A DNA stretch of 64,000 bases, from contig NC_084728.1 in the NCBI RefSeq assembly GCF_033807575.1, positions 6,833,451 to 6,897,450 on the forward strand, in the 5' to 3' direction. This DNA comes from Cydia pomonella (lineage: Eukaryota > Arthropoda > Insecta > Lepidoptera > Tortricidae). The notes beneath the pieces are model-generated. The model did no database searches, was not told the DNA's origin, and saw only the letters and a program-made list of their open reading frames with translations. Shown in pieces: positions 31,601 through 38,456 of this stretch. The first letter of the stretch is position 1. Each line of letters starts with the position of its first letter. The position numbers and the translations under genes are program-made.

Positions 31601-32476
31601 GGTACTGATAAATCCGCAACTTGACACCAGAGGGCCTACCGCGAACCACGTTCGACGTGTTGCCTCCCTAGTACACTTACGTACGAATTTACAAGAGCGA
31701 CAGAGAGGCAACACGTCGAACGTGGTTCGTGGTAGGTCCTCTGAGGTCCTCGAAACGTCGGAGGTAAATTTAAAACTTAATACACGATTAAGTCCCGTTT
31801 GTGTTAGTTAATAATGTGTAAAAATCTTGAAAGTTTAAGTCAGTGTTTCAACAATATAGTTCTTATAGTTTCGGAAAAAAGTGGTTTTGACCAGAGGTGG
31901 CGTTAGGCGGGGGCGACGTGGGCCACCGCCTACGGCCTCGCGGTTCGAGGGGCCTCGCGTTTCAAATAAGTATATCTCGGACACAATGTAAAAATGTTCG
32001 TTATTTCTTGTGCCACTAAAAAGGGCCTCGCTAAATGTACCTCGCCCATATAACATTTTGGTCTTGCCCCGCCACTGGCTGTGACATACGGACGGACAGA
32101 CAGACAGACGAATCCATAAGGGTTCCGTTTTTTGCCAGTCGGCTACGGAACCCTAAAAATGCGTGAGTATCGTGGAACACTCTGTTGGAACGAAGAAAGA
32201 GGGTCGTGACAGAAATTCGTGACGGAAAACTCTTACGCTTTTTTTCGCCTAGCCCCCATCCGCCGAGTCCGCATCGTGCGATATGGAACTTCGTTTCAAA
32301 TACGTCAAATGATTAAGAATTCGACCTTATTTTCAGAGAAAAGTCCGCGCGCAAAGCCCGAAAGTGCACCTGTCATCTCTACGCCGTCTAACCTGGGCGT
32401 CCCCGAGGCAATGGAAGCTCCTCATTCGGAAGGATTGTTTAAGGATGCTGACAATACTGACATTAGTAACAAATAG
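17381..32476 (+). CDS. Secreted protein with three C-type-lectin-like domains, 525 aa, 13 exons
   Basis: Thirteen exons with GT-AG borders and matching phases add up to 1,578 nt with no internal stop. Residues 1-15 form a signal peptide (MLLGLILCVATMCEA). Domain 1 covers about 27-177, with long-loop cysteines C57/C176 and C150/C168, and VWVGAR. Domain 2 covers about 194-322, with C215/C322, C296/C314 and NAWVGARGELGKWSWV. Domain 3 covers about 340-478, with C359/C477, C451/C469 and HIWISGR. A 47-residue polar tail follows, with no membrane anchor. No EPN, QPD or WND calcium/sugar motif is visible, so canonical sugar binding is unlikely in any domain. Insect lectin-domain proteins often act in haemolymph recognition or extracellular matrix, but the role here is unknown. 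The joined model is a hand prediction; exon 1 is the least certain part. Confidence 0.88.
17506..17633. mobile_element. Hairpin MITE in lectin intron 1
   Basis: The arms TAGTAGGGCTAAGATGG and CCATCTTAGCCCTACTGG are inverted, and the match continues inward (GTCACCATGCCTGTCAC against GTGACGGGCATAGTGAC). Confidence 0.75.
17833..18427 (-). mobile_element. hAT transposon, internally deleted, with BED-finger remnant
   Basis: The terminal inverted repeats are TAGAGATGTGCCGACTA and its complement at the right end. An exact 8-bp target duplication GTCTTAAT (17825-17832 and 18428-18435) marks a hAT insertion. The sub-ends hold many CCGACTAGTCGG palindromes. The minus strand still encodes MSKRKSRVWTFFDDVEGDSS, the start of a BED zinc finger of hAT transposases, and then runs straight into the left end. 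The catalytic domain is gone, so it is non-autonomous. Confidence 0.85.
18455..18870 (+). pseudogene. LINE reverse transcriptase C-terminal fragment (RTE-like)
   Basis: Broken plus-strand frames read YGAETCTLTKEAVHKIRVA, MERAMLGIKLQD, then IRRHTKVLDV and KWSWAGHRVMAGG. The block ends with repeated GATGAT, as RTE-type lepidopteran LINEs do. It lies in lectin intron 1 and has internal stops. Confidence 0.65.
18871..19480. other. Intronic spacer, no feature recognised
   Basis: AT-rich intron 1 sequence of the lectin gene with a minus-strand ORF of 128 codons (19627-19241) that shows no motif I know. Confidence 0.45.
19483..19588 (+). CDS. Lectin gene exon 2, start of domain 1
   Basis: Acceptor TTTTTCAG, donor GTAAGT. 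Encodes TCTDKWESFVYEDKEYVI and WENAKIMC, the first strand and helix of a C-type-lectin-like fold. Ends in phase 2. Confidence 0.9.
19765..20120 (-). pseudogene. LINE reverse transcriptase C-terminal fragment
   Basis: The minus strand encodes KRRKWSWIVHTLRRDPGHIP, GWNPQGKRKRCRPKQTWRW and WSEVKHEAQDRSRWRRTVDA. This is the conserved tail of a lepidopteran LINE polymerase. It lies in lectin intron 2. Several overlapping ORFs in other frames are shadows. Confidence 0.7.
20205..20455 (+). mobile_element. tRNA-derived SINE, family C
   Basis: The head has TGGCCTAGTGAGTAGTGGCC and a B box (GGTTCAAATTC). The tail runs through TTTATAAATATTTATATATG to GGGGCTTAGTCAATTTG. A minus-strand head with the same layout is at 50060-50168. 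Confidence 0.7.
20488..20917. mobile_element. TIR element, TACAAGGTGCCCGTGAGCAT ends
   Basis: The left end TACAAGGTGCCCGTGAGCAT is inverted at the right end (ATGCTCACGGGCACCTTGTA). The interior has no gene. It is a non-autonomous DNA transposon inserted in lectin intron 2. Confidence 0.8.
21223..21535 (+). mobile_element. SINE family A
   Basis: Plus-strand copy of the 9338-9652 element: GCTGGTGGCCTAGCGGTAAG head, TTCGGAACTTATGTACGAAA body, CAATAAGGCCTAGTTTACCC core. Confidence 0.85.
21605..22290. mobile_element. Non-autonomous DNA element related to 49200-49580
   Basis: The ends contain ATTCCATTCCGGGAGAACAC (21723-21742) and, at the other side, ATATTTAGAAGTGGAAAAAC with GGTATACTTCCCTCTTAA. 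Both phrases recur at 49200-49580 in the other orientation. The middle is AT-rich. Confidence 0.5.
22545..22620 (-). mobile_element. LINE 3' tail
   Basis: The inverse of GGTAGAGAATGCCTTAAAGC. Plus-strand copies are at 47000-47075 and 59765-59835. It ends in an AATAAA-rich tail. Confidence 0.55.
22649..22679. repeat. (TA)n microsatellite
   Basis: About 15 TA dinucleotides in lectin intron 2. Confidence 0.95.
23032..23117 (+). CDS. Lectin gene exon 3
   Basis: Acceptor ACTTTCAG, donor GTAAGT. Encodes GHHNGTLAILDTKEKAEFLA, the 'G-LA-I' segment and second helix of domain 1. Ends in phase 1. Confidence 0.9.
23615..23757 (+). CDS. Lectin gene exon 4
   Basis: Acceptor TATTTCAG, donor GTAAGA. Encodes SVWVGARRHGGDDPDGYRWG and the loop region of domain 1, ending in phase 0. 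Three decayed copies of this exon follow in the intron (23790-24235). Confidence 0.92.
23790..23891 (+). pseudogene. Decayed partial copy of lectin exon 4 (copy 2)
   Basis: The 3' half of exon 4 recurs here with its donor (CCAGCG then GTAAGG). Its 5' half is replaced or rearranged and no good acceptor is present. Confidence 0.7.
23945..24022 (+). pseudogene. Decayed partial copy of lectin exon 4 (copy 3)
   Basis: Only the 3' half is repeated, from CTGGAATTGCGTCGTAG to CCAGCG followed by GTAAGA. The donor is intact but a frame-disrupting change and a TAG-like break are present. Confidence 0.65.
24074..24235 (+). pseudogene. Decayed full-length copy of lectin exon 4 (copy 4)
   Basis: This copy keeps an acceptor (ATTTCAG) and the whole VWVRARKHGGDDPDGY region. 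It has Trp to Arg in YRWG, an in-frame TAA after EDMD, and a destroyed donor (CAGCAGTATAAT). It cannot replace exon 4. Confidence 0.8.
24325..24408 (-). mobile_element. SINE family A fragment
   Basis: Matches the CCAAGAATTGGCG and ACGACTGCCATCTGTC part of the family A body on the minus strand. It is truncated at both sides. Confidence 0.5.
24405..25225 (+). mobile_element. Helitron-like element with tRNA-like insert, interrupted by a MITE
   Basis: The 5' part ACGAGCAATTCTTGTATATA is separated from the rest by the MITE at 24441-24789. The 3' end has CCGAGCAAAGCTCGG (25197-25211), then CCCAGGTACTAA followed by T. That is the hairpin plus CTRR end expected of Helitrons, so the class is my inference. 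It carries a tRNA-like stretch (GGTCCAGCGGGTTAAGACGC and GGGTTCGAATC, 25000-25053). It lies in lectin intron 4. Confidence 0.5.
24441..24789. mobile_element. MITE with ACCGGGTGTTTCCTGTAACA ends
   Basis: The left end ACCGGGTGTTTCCTGTAACA is inverted exactly at the right (TGTTACAGGAAACACCCGGT). TATA-rich flanks form the target site. It is nested inside the Helitron-like repeat. Confidence 0.85.
25225..25395 (-). mobile_element. SINE family A, degenerate
   Basis: The minus strand shows TGAGTTTCTTGGAATTTACT, AATATCATTTAATATT and a decayed tRNA-like head. It lies in lectin intron 4 just before exon 5. Confidence 0.5.
25488..25620 (+). CDS. Lectin gene exon 5, end of domain 1
   Basis: Acceptor TTTCCAG, donor GTAAGA, phase 0 in and phase 1 out. 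Encodes WQNRTHVP, DCVAVQRV, DLPCELERPFVCE, the closing strands with C150, C168 and C176. Confidence 0.92.
26218..26344 (+). CDS. Lectin gene exon 6, start of domain 2
   Basis: Acceptor TAAACAG, donor GTAAGT. Encodes a linker (EAQTRQLIKELKTVRC) and GLYRMYDGLLDWHQAAAYC, the first helix of domain 2. Phase 1 in, phase 2 out, as in exon 2. Confidence 0.9.
27193..27314. mobile_element. Hairpin MITE, TATGAAAAGGGACC ends
   Basis: The left arm TATGAAAAGGGACCTTATTG and the right arm CAATAAGGTCCCTTTTCATA are exact inverted copies. It lies in lectin intron 6. Confidence 0.85.
27428..27495 (+). CDS. Lectin gene exon 7
   Basis: Acceptor TTTTCAG, donor GTAAGT, phase 2 to 1, the same phases as exon 3. Encodes LANIATMKCLKKLGTTM, the second helix of domain 2. 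Confidence 0.88.
27552..27660. mobile_element. Palindromic repeat, CTACCGCGAAAA family, type 3
   Basis: Begins GGGCCTACCGCGAAAAAAG, with core TGGAAATTTCGTTATCTGC and the inverse GGCAGGTAAATTT. Other type 3 copies: 51500-51622 and, in part, 62033-62078. Confidence 0.55.
27705..27831 (+). CDS. Lectin gene exon 8
   Basis: Acceptor GGACAG, donor GTAAAC. Encodes NAWVGARGELGKWSWVDSG and the domain 2 loop. Phase 1 in, phase 2 out. Two frameshifted copies follow at once. Confidence 0.9.
27846..27961 (+). pseudogene. Frameshifted copy of lectin exon 8 (copy 2)
   Basis: A near-identical copy of exon 8 with its donor GTAAAC. A 5-nt deletion after TGGGTCG shifts the frame and meets a stop. There is no clear acceptor (ACAAAAG). 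Confidence 0.8.
27975..28090 (+). pseudogene. Frameshifted copy of lectin exon 8 (copy 3)
   Basis: Carries the same 5-nt deletion as copy 2, so it descends from it, plus further substitutions (for example TATAAAGACATGAACAAAGC). The donor GTAAAC is kept. Confidence 0.8.
28638..28753 (+). CDS. Lectin gene exon 9, end of domain 2
   Basis: Acceptor TGTTTCAG, donor GTATAC, phase 2 to 1. Encodes NGCLQLDRH and FLEARCERKMQFICYQ, with C296, C314 and C322. Confidence 0.9.
29434..29625 (+). CDS. Lectin gene exon 10, first half of domain 3
   Basis: Acceptor ATTTTAG, donor GTAAGT, phase 1 to 1. It covers what two exons encode in domains 1 and 2: YYYVLVKQLLFWQHAYENC and MNGSLAYPETSEIM. Confidence 0.9.
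30096..30238 (+). CDS. Lectin gene exon 11
   Basis: Acceptor TTTTGCAG, donor GTAAGT, phase 1 to 0. Encodes VEHIWISGRLNITKD and YGWYNPFNNKAIPDP. It is 143 nt, the same length and phase as its domain 1 counterpart, exon 4. Confidence 0.9.
30310..30965. mobile_element. TIR element holding a nested 158-bp hAT
   Basis: GTGAGAATACGTTTGTGCCAT (30325 region) is inverted at ATGACACAAACGTATTCTCA (30930-30949). It lies in lectin intron 11 and contains the hAT MITE at 30575-30732. Confidence 0.6.
30575..30732. mobile_element. hAT MITE, CAGGGGCGTAGC ends
   Basis: The ends CAGGGGCGTAGC and GCTACGCCACTG are inverted. The flanks ATATGACA and GTATGACA form an 8-bp target duplication with one mismatch. Confidence 0.8.
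31187..31312. mobile_element. Palindromic repeat (TACGATACA ends)
   Basis: TACGATACATGTGCGAATAG is nearly inverted at ATTTTTCGCACTTGTATCGTA, around AAACACTCCCTTCGGTCGTG. It lies in lectin intron 11. Confidence 0.65.
31407..31536 (+). CDS. Lectin gene exon 12, end of domain 3
   Basis: Acceptor ACCGATAG, which is weaker than the others; donor GTATGT. Phase 0 to 1, as in exon 5. Encodes APWLDEEY, DNSCLNLDRQ and LPCDTPQYSICMI. Confidence 0.88.
31630..31746. mobile_element. Palindromic repeat, CTACCGCGAA family, type 2
   Basis: Arms GGGCCTACCGCGAACCACG and CGTGGTTCGTGGTAGGTCC, with inner arms CGACGTGTTGCCTCCCT. Other type 2 copies are at 37870-37985 and 41875-41995. It lies in lectin intron 12. 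Confidence 0.8.
31889..32080. mobile_element. hAT-like MITE, CAGAGGTGGCG ends
   Basis: CAGAGGTGGCGTTAGGCGGGG at the left is partly inverted at CCCCGCCACTG on the right. The flanks TTTTGAC and CTGTGAC are a weak duplication. Confidence 0.45.
32337..32476 (+). CDS. Lectin gene exon 13, C-terminal tail
   Basis: Acceptor ATTTTCAG. Encodes a polar, Pro/Ser/Glu-rich tail ending ADNTDISNK and TAG. No AATAAA appears in the 60 bp before the next repeat starts at 32536. Confidence 0.85.
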
Positions 32477-32535
32477 ATAAATCGACTAAGTTAGGTTTAG
32501 GTACCGAAGTTTGACAGCGATTCAGGGAAAATTCA

Positions 32536-32661
32536 TACCGGGAAAATCGAAGTTCGTCAATTGCGGGCATTTTTCTCTGTCACTCTAATTACGTCTTAGT
32601 AAGAGTAAAAGAGAAAGATCCCCGCAATTTGCGAATTTCGGTTTTCGCGGTAAGCCCCCAG
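32536..32661. mobile_element. Palindromic repeat, CTACCGCGAAAA family, type 1
   Basis: Arms AAATCGAAGTTCGTCAATTG and CAATTTGCGAATTTCGGTTT, 60 bp after the lectin stop codon. Confidence 0.8.
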
Positions 32662-33087
32662 GGACGAATCATGCTGTTACTTTCTAATGTAAAGCACTAT
32701 GCCTTTCGGCTATTTACGGTTGACAAAATTCAAGCCATTATCTTATGGTGGTACACGCAAAGGGACGCCAAGTTGTGCCACACCTAATAATTGCTCGGAA
32801 CAATTCTGAGCCGAATGGCGTCGAAAATGGCCGAAAGGACTAGTGGCGCCCCACTGGTTTAGGCTCACTAACCTTTTCGACACCGTATCAAACAGAAAAG
32901 GTGTCACTCGGACGACACGTGACGGAAGTGTCAAAACTGAAATTGAACTTTATGCATATGCTCGTAGGTCTATGTTGCTCTGTAGTCTGTGACGGATTAA
33001 TCTGTCGTTGGCGGTGGACCTGCGTTTTGGATATATCCGTCATTGACGTCGAAAAGCTTTAAACCATAGTGAAGTACAGGCAAGGGT

Positions 33088-33216
33088 TATAACCGCGAGA
33101 ATCGAAGTTCGGCAATTGCTAGCATTTTTCTCTATCACTCTAATTCAGGATTAGTGAAAAGAAAGAAAAATACCCGCAATTTGCGAATTTCGGTTCTCGC
33201 GGTAGACCCCAGAGGT
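33088..33216. mobile_element. Palindromic repeat, CTACCGCGAAAA family, type 1
   Basis: Arms ACCGCGAGAATCGAAGTTCG and GCGAATTTCGGTTCTCGCGG, more diverged than the copy at 32536. Confidence 0.75.
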
Positions 33217-33704
33217 TGGCCCAAAAATATGTTGATTTTTTTAATCTCTCTCCTTCTCTGGAGTTGCTGGAGTACATAGGCTACGGAGACTGCTTACCAT
33301 CAGGCGGGCCATTAGCTTGTTTGCCACCGAGGTAGTATAAAAAAAACTCTATTGTCAGGTGAAAACCACATGGAAATCCGGTCAGTAGGTTTTGAGTTTA
33401 TCACGAACATACTTACTGAGAAGTACTGAAACACAGCGAGATTTTTCGCCAACTTTGGCCACATCAAGCGCTGTGATCGTTTTTGTTTTCCCGCCAAACC
33501 CTCTGCACCCGGCCAATAGGTTTATTTCATTGACATATATCTACGGACGGGCCTTACGGGTACTAACTAAGAACGGTGGTGGTGGTGGTGTCACTCACGC
33601 ATTCGAGCCAATCGCGCGCGTGATGCCACTCCTCAGGACAAACAATCGATTGACCCGGGTACGTTCAAGAAAAAAAAAGATATAAAGCAGAGCCCAACTG
33701 GGGA

Positions 33705-33925
33705 AATACCTCCACCTTACAGAAAACCGCAGCCAAATAACACTAGACCCTACTCATAGGTTCCTGCCGGTGAGTAAGTAAGGTTGCCAGAGCTCAACGA
33801 GGGTGCGGAGTGTTAGGATCGGCAACGCGCATGTAATTCCTCTGGAGTTGCGGGCGTATATAGGCTACGGAGACTGCTTACCATCAGGTGGGCCGTATTG
33901 TTTGCTACCGACGTAGCATAAAAAC
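33705..33925 (+). mobile_element. Dispersed retroposon, CATCAGGTGGGCC tail family
   Basis: Contains AACACTAGACCCTACTCATA, then GAGCTCAACGAGGGTGCGGA, then TAGGCTACGGAGACTGCTTA and a CCGACGTAGCATAAAA tail. Other copies: 33240-33345 and 36038-36112 (tails only), 49784-49975, 58845-58950, 62702-62915 (minus) and 63966-64000 (cut by the window end). Confidence 0.7.
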
Positions 33926-34296
33926 AAGCGTTGTGGCGTTAGACTGCACGATTGGCTTGAATTCGTGTGCGTGTCACCGCTGTACTGGCCGCATTCTTAT
34001 TGCCCGTAAGGCCTGTCCTTAGATATATGTTAATTATTTATTTATTACGTTTGCGTTTATGTATCAAAGCTAAATATTTTGAAGATAGTAACAATTTTAT
34101 TAAGTTAAATATTTGTAATTGATTTTTTTTTTTGTAAAAGACGTGTACCAAGTCACAAAAATATTCCTAAAAAATACTTAGTCAACGTGTTTTTGGGCTA
34201 GGTACCCTGTAAACTGAAGATAAAGTCATCTGTCTTACATTTGTAGAAATCATAACGTTCCGTGTGTAAGGTTGTGTCCGCGTAGGAAATAGTAAA

Positions 34297-34588
34297 GAGA
34301 ATTTGAAATAGAGATTGATTGTCAAAAAAAAACTTTGTAGCCACAGTAAATTTACTGCCATCTATCGATACATGATTAAAAATCGTTTCGAGCGATGCGG
34401 CCATACCTTTGGCCTGTGCTCTATTAGATGGCGCCACTTTTTGATGTTTAACAAATTTAACATATATCACTGAAATAATAAGGATCAAAGTCAAATGGCG
34501 TTCTTAAAGTTTTAATCATGTGTCGAAAGATGGCAGTAAATGTACTGTGGCTAGTCTTTTGACAATCCACCTCTATTTCAAATTCTTC
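34297..34588. mobile_element. TIR element, GAATTTGAAATAGAG ends
   Basis: The left arm GAGAATTTGAAATAGAG, then CCACAGTAAATTTACTGCCA, are inverted at TGGCAGTAAATGTACTGTGG and CTCTATTTCAAATTCTTC. A second copy is at 58497-58840 inside the phosphatase gene. Confidence 0.8.
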
Positions 34589-34987
34589 TTGGAAATAGGA
34601 ATGTAAAATCTGTTACAATACTTTGTCACACAACTAACCAGTTTGTGTGTAGAGTAAAGTAGGCAAATAAAACTTCAAGTGTCAACTTTAATTAATACTC
34701 CATGTACTAAAGAATTACAGCGCCCTCTGACGTCGAGTAGCGTACTTTAATATGCTAGGTTAAGAAATTATTATTTATATTATAAAAGCGCCATCTGGCG
34801 TCAAGTGGCTTTACAGATTTATTATAGTAAACTGAATCAAAGTATTCAGAATTTTATATTATATACTTAGTTTAGGGCCAGTTGCACCAACCACAGTTAA
34901 CAGACTGATCAACGTCACACAACAGGGATCTATGAAACACCCATACAATTAAATTTAGCGAACGCTTTTACGGTGACAGACGGCTTG

Positions 34988-35119
34988 GTACAGTCAGCGT
35001 CAAATACTCCGAAGCAGTCAACGTGGCCAAATAGTTCGGTACACCATACTAAATATATGATGTACCGAACTATTTGGCTACTTTGGTTGTTACTAAGTAT
35101 TTGACGCCGACTGTACAAC
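34988..35119. mobile_element. Hairpin repeat, GTACAGTCAGCGTCAAATA ends
   Basis: The outer arms GTACAGTCAGCGTCAAATAC and GTATTTGACGCCGACTGTAC, and the inner arms AAATAGTTCGGTACA and TGTACCGAACTATTT, are inverted. Confidence 0.8.
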
Positions 35120-35368
35120 CGACCCGTAAACATTAATTGGTCAAGGTCATAGATTAATCAGAAATAATACCATCAATTTAATCTGAACTCTAAAATTAAC
35201 CATTATTACACTCAAGAACAATGAAGACGCGTCACTATGATGTATACATTATATTATTCAGTAAGAGACCCATCCTTTTTGCTTTTGATATGATACAGGA
35301 AAAGTCGCTAAGATCTCTATGCTATATTATAAAAAAAAGACCATAAGATAAGCAACTTCTGCTGCATA

Positions 35369-35506
35369 CTTAGGGCCTACCGGTGTAGACCGCAGTTCGT
35401 GAATTGCGGGCATTTTTCTCTGTCACTTTAATTACGCCTTAAATGGAGTAAAAGAGAAAGATACCCGCAATTTGCCAACTTCGGTGTTCGTGGTAGGCCC
35501 TCTGGA
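35369..35506. mobile_element. Palindromic repeat, CTACCGCGAAAA family, type 1
   Basis: Begins AGGGCCTACCGGTGTAGACC and ends GTGGTAGGCCCTCT, with the type 1 core GAATTGCGGGCATTTTTCTC. Confidence 0.75.
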
Positions 35507-35579
35507 TTTTTGTAGAAAACTATGTATCATGATGTATCTAACAAAATAACAATAAAACAATTTGTTTCATAACATTAAA

Positions 35580-35990
35580 ACAGGTTTTTTTTTTAAACCA
35601 CTCCTTGGTACTAGCAGAGACCTCTTCAATGACATGGCAGTGGTCACCACACATCGGCCATACTAATTTTGTAACTCCATGGTGTCTCCATGTCCATGTA
35701 TATGAAAAGACCAAGTGTGATCGAAGATCTCTGTCTCAGCTTTGTCAGAAACACTTTTACATGTCATGTTTTCCTCTGCCTGTTGCATTTCTTAATCAAT
35801 TCTCATGAAATTTTTGGTAGTTAGATATAATTATCTTGTCAAATGACAGGTTTCAGTTATGAAGGACTCAAGTCCCAGTGAACTCTATGGCACTTAAGAC
35901 CATCGCAAATTTTATGTAATAATGACTCTGAAGTATTTTTTATTTTTACATTTTTTTATCTTATAATAGCCTAAGGCTGAAATAATATCA
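35580..35990. other. Unassigned, possibly a transcribed-repeat remnant
   Basis: The minus strand has a 41-codon ORF (MQQAEENMTCKSV) and, in another frame, VWPMCGDHCHVIEEVSASTK. Neither has a start, splice sites and stop that fit together. I do not call a gene. Confidence 0.3.
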
Positions 35991-36361
35991 TTTTATTATT
36001 ATTATTTGTCACTAGGCTTATTCACACATACATACATACATAGGCTACGGAGACTGCTTACCATCAGGCAGGCCGTATGCTTGTTTGCCACCGACGTAGT
36101 ATAAAAAAAAAAAAAAAAATTCAATACGCGAATAACAACAAAAATTTAGTCGTAAAACATGGCTGTTTTATTATGACATGGAAAAACCGAATAGGACTTT
36201 AAATTACAGGTACCAGTTAACTAAACCAGTAATGGTGGGGGCAGCTGGCCCCGTAGCTCAAATTTTACATACAATGTATGCCCCTCTGCGGCATCTGCCC
36301 CTCTAGGCTTTCGGCGATATCATCTTGCCCCCTCTAATTCACTGGCTGGCTACGCCCTTGG

Positions 36362-36488
36362 GTGTATTCCCATTTGTCCTGGCCACATCTGTAGAAATGT
36401 GAATAGGGGCAATCATATGAATCATTCCCATCTGTTCTCACGTCATGTAATGCAGTGGTCAAACGGGACAGAGACAAATGCAAATACA
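36362..36488. mobile_element. Palindromic repeat with ATTCCCATCTGT motif
   Basis: Begins GGTGTATTCCCATTTGTCCT and ends GACAAATGCAAATACACC, with ATTCCCATCTGTTCTC inside. Same family as 8612-8740. Confidence 0.55.
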
Positions 36489-36848
36489 CCAAAAAATTTT
36501 CATTTACAAAAAGTTATAATTCCCACAGCTCAAAAATTAAGTCTATTCGAACAGTCTGTAAACTTTTTAAAATGAGGAGATAGTCAAATAGATGTTCATT
36601 TAGACACTAAAATTCTAAGTTAGCTTAACTTAAAATGGCAAAGGCAATGTAAAATAAAGAGTTCTTCTCTAACTGCCATTAATAGAATGACATATAATAG
36701 TATAAATACACTATGCCTTGGTCGCCATAGCATCCTAATTCTAATGTACTTATACAACATTGAAAACAAAACTAAGACCTTCAAAAAGAAGTCTTCAAAA
36801 TTAAGACCTTTGCCATGATAAAATAAAAAACTATATATTAAAAACAAA

Positions 36849-37031
36849 TCATTTCGTTTTCATGTTTCCAACATCAAGCCACTGATTATTTACTTTGTGC
36901 AATGTTCTAATGTGTTCATCCATTTGAATTGTAGTTTGTTTTAACATCTTTATATTATTCAAATATGTCTGTAAATATTTGTTTAATGCACGAGCCGCTT
37001 CAACCTCCATTGGTAAATCAGATCCAGCTCT
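36849..37031 (-). CDS. Small helical gene exon 2
   Basis: The acceptor TTCTATTTTAG on the minus strand leads into 60 codons and TGA at 36851-36849. No AATAAA is seen within several hundred bases downstream on the minus strand. Confidence 0.6.
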   Translation of the reverse strand, partial: RAGSDLPMEVEAARALNKYLQTYLNNIKMLKQTTIQMDEHIRTLHKVNNQWLDVGNMKTK

Positions 37032-37158
37032 CTAAAATAGAAAACAAGTTTGTGAAATATTACAATGATAATTTCCTTATCACAAAAGTATTATTTTCAT
37101 ATTTTTGGTTCAACAATTTTACCTCGTTCTTTGACGATGTCACTGATGTCGTAGACAT
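36849..37158 (-). CDS. Small helical protein, 72 aa, two exons, function unknown
   Basis: I do not recognise this protein. On the minus strand, ATG at 37158 opens a 12-codon exon (MSTTSVTSSKNE) ending before GTAAAA. A 91-bp intron ends in TATTTTAG. Exon 2 adds 60 codons: RAGSDLPMEVEAARALNKYL, then QTYLNNIKMLKQ, TTIQMDEHIRTLHKVNNQWL, then DVGNMKTK and TGA. Both exons are phase 0 and together give 72 residues. From about residue 21 to 64 the sequence is strongly helical with heptad-like Leu/Ile/Met spacing, which suggests a coiled-coil subunit of some complex. It lies between the lectin and phosphatase genes, facing the other way. The composition looks coding, but no homology could be tested here. 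Confidence 0.6.
37123..37158 (-). CDS. Small helical gene exon 1
   Basis: Twelve codons from ATG 37158 to GAG, with donor GTAAAA on the minus strand. It is Ser/Thr-rich. Confidence 0.55.
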
Positions 37159-37377
37159 TGTTGGATCGTTTATAAATGCAATATAAGTCCAAACCCTTCG
37201 TGAATTAAACTTAATTCATAATAAAACGAAGAAACTAGAAACAAATTCTTCATTTAAAAGCTTCAACGGTTTGGTTACTTTATAAGTTGTGAGCTGTGAC
37301 AGTGACTGATTAAAGTTTTTTTTAATATGGCCTGGCTACGAGACCGTTAAGCCAAACAAATGAAAGTGTCAGATGGC

Positions 37378-37680
37378 TTATGACGAAAACCGAAGTTCGC
37401 AAAATTGCGGACATCTGGGGGCCTACCGCGAAAACCGAAATTCGCAAGTTGCGGGGATCTTGCTATGTTACTCTCGCTAAGACGTAATAAGAGTGACAGA
37501 TAAAAATGCCCGCAATTGACGAACTTCGATTTTCGATCGAAGTTCATCCCCGCAATTTGCGGATTTCAATTTTCGCGGTAGGCCCTCTGTATCTGTCACT
37601 TTAATAACGCCTTCCTTGGAGTAAAAGAGAAAGATGCCCGCTATTTGTAAACTTCGGTGTTTGCGGTAGGCCCTCAGCTT
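37378..37680. mobile_element. Nested cluster of CTACCGCGAAAA palindromes, type 1
   Basis: At least two type 1 palindromes are fused: GGGGCCTACCGCGAAAACCG (37419), CAATTTTCGCGGTAGGCCCT (37570 region) and a further half ending GTTTGCGGTAGGCCCTCAG. Confidence 0.75.
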
Positions 37681-37869
37681 CCGTATTAAATCTAAAGGCA
37701 AGCATACTATTTTTATTACTATAGTCTGTCAAGCCATTTCCATCCGTAGAAAAAAGCGGCAATTGCCCCCTTTAAAATTTTAATTTCGCGCTTTTTTTTC
37801 TACTGACAAAGTCATTTGACAGACTATATTAGAGTTGCAACACGCGCGTGCGCCTATGAGGACTGAATG

Positions 37870-37985
37870 ACAGAGCCTACCGCGAACCACGCTCGACGTG
37901 TTGCCTCTCTATCGCGCTTGTAAATTCGTACGTAAGTGTGACAGGCAGGCAACACGTAGAACGTGGTTTGCAGTAGACTCTTAGA
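37870..37985. mobile_element. Palindromic repeat, CTACCGCGAA family, type 2
   Basis: Begins GAGCCTACCGCGAACCACGC and ends AGAACGTGGTTTGCAGTAGA. Confidence 0.8.
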
Positions 37986-38115
37986 GCAAGACCAAGAACG
38001 CCGAAGTTCGCAAATTGTGGGCATCTTTCTCTTGTACCCCAATCCAGGCGTAAATGGATAACAGAAAAAGATACCCGCAACTTGCGAACTTCGGTGTTAG
38101 CGGTAGGCCCACAGA
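37985..38115. mobile_element. Palindromic repeat, CTACCGCGAAAA family, type 1
   Basis: Arms AACGCCGAAGTTCGCAAATT and CAACTTGCGAACTTCGGTGT, then AGCGGTAGGCCCAC. It directly abuts the type 2 copy. Confidence 0.75.
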
Positions 38116-38456
38116 ACATACGCATTCGTGTACTTCACGTGTACTTATATTTCTGTCAACATCATTTGTCAAAATACCTAAAACAAACCTACGTATAATA
38201 TATATTTTAATTTAATAACGGGTTTATTATTTGTCCGCCAAGCTTTGGCTTTGGGATTTACTGTTTTGACGTAGATTCAAGTTAGGATGCCAGATAGGAC
38301 GACTGAATTAAGTAAGGTGTGTGAAGCATTTTAAGTCGAATGTTTTGTTTAAAACATAACTTTGAAAAATAAAAATTAATGTATCTCCATCTCTGTTCAG
38401 TACAGTTAGTTTGATAGAGACAGATACCTACATTACTTTTGATGTTCTCGGTAATG

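Noticed and set aside
37347..38172. Several minus-strand ORFs of 61-82 codons with similar peptides
   Set aside because: They repeat because the CTACCGCGAA palindromes repeat; no gene structure.
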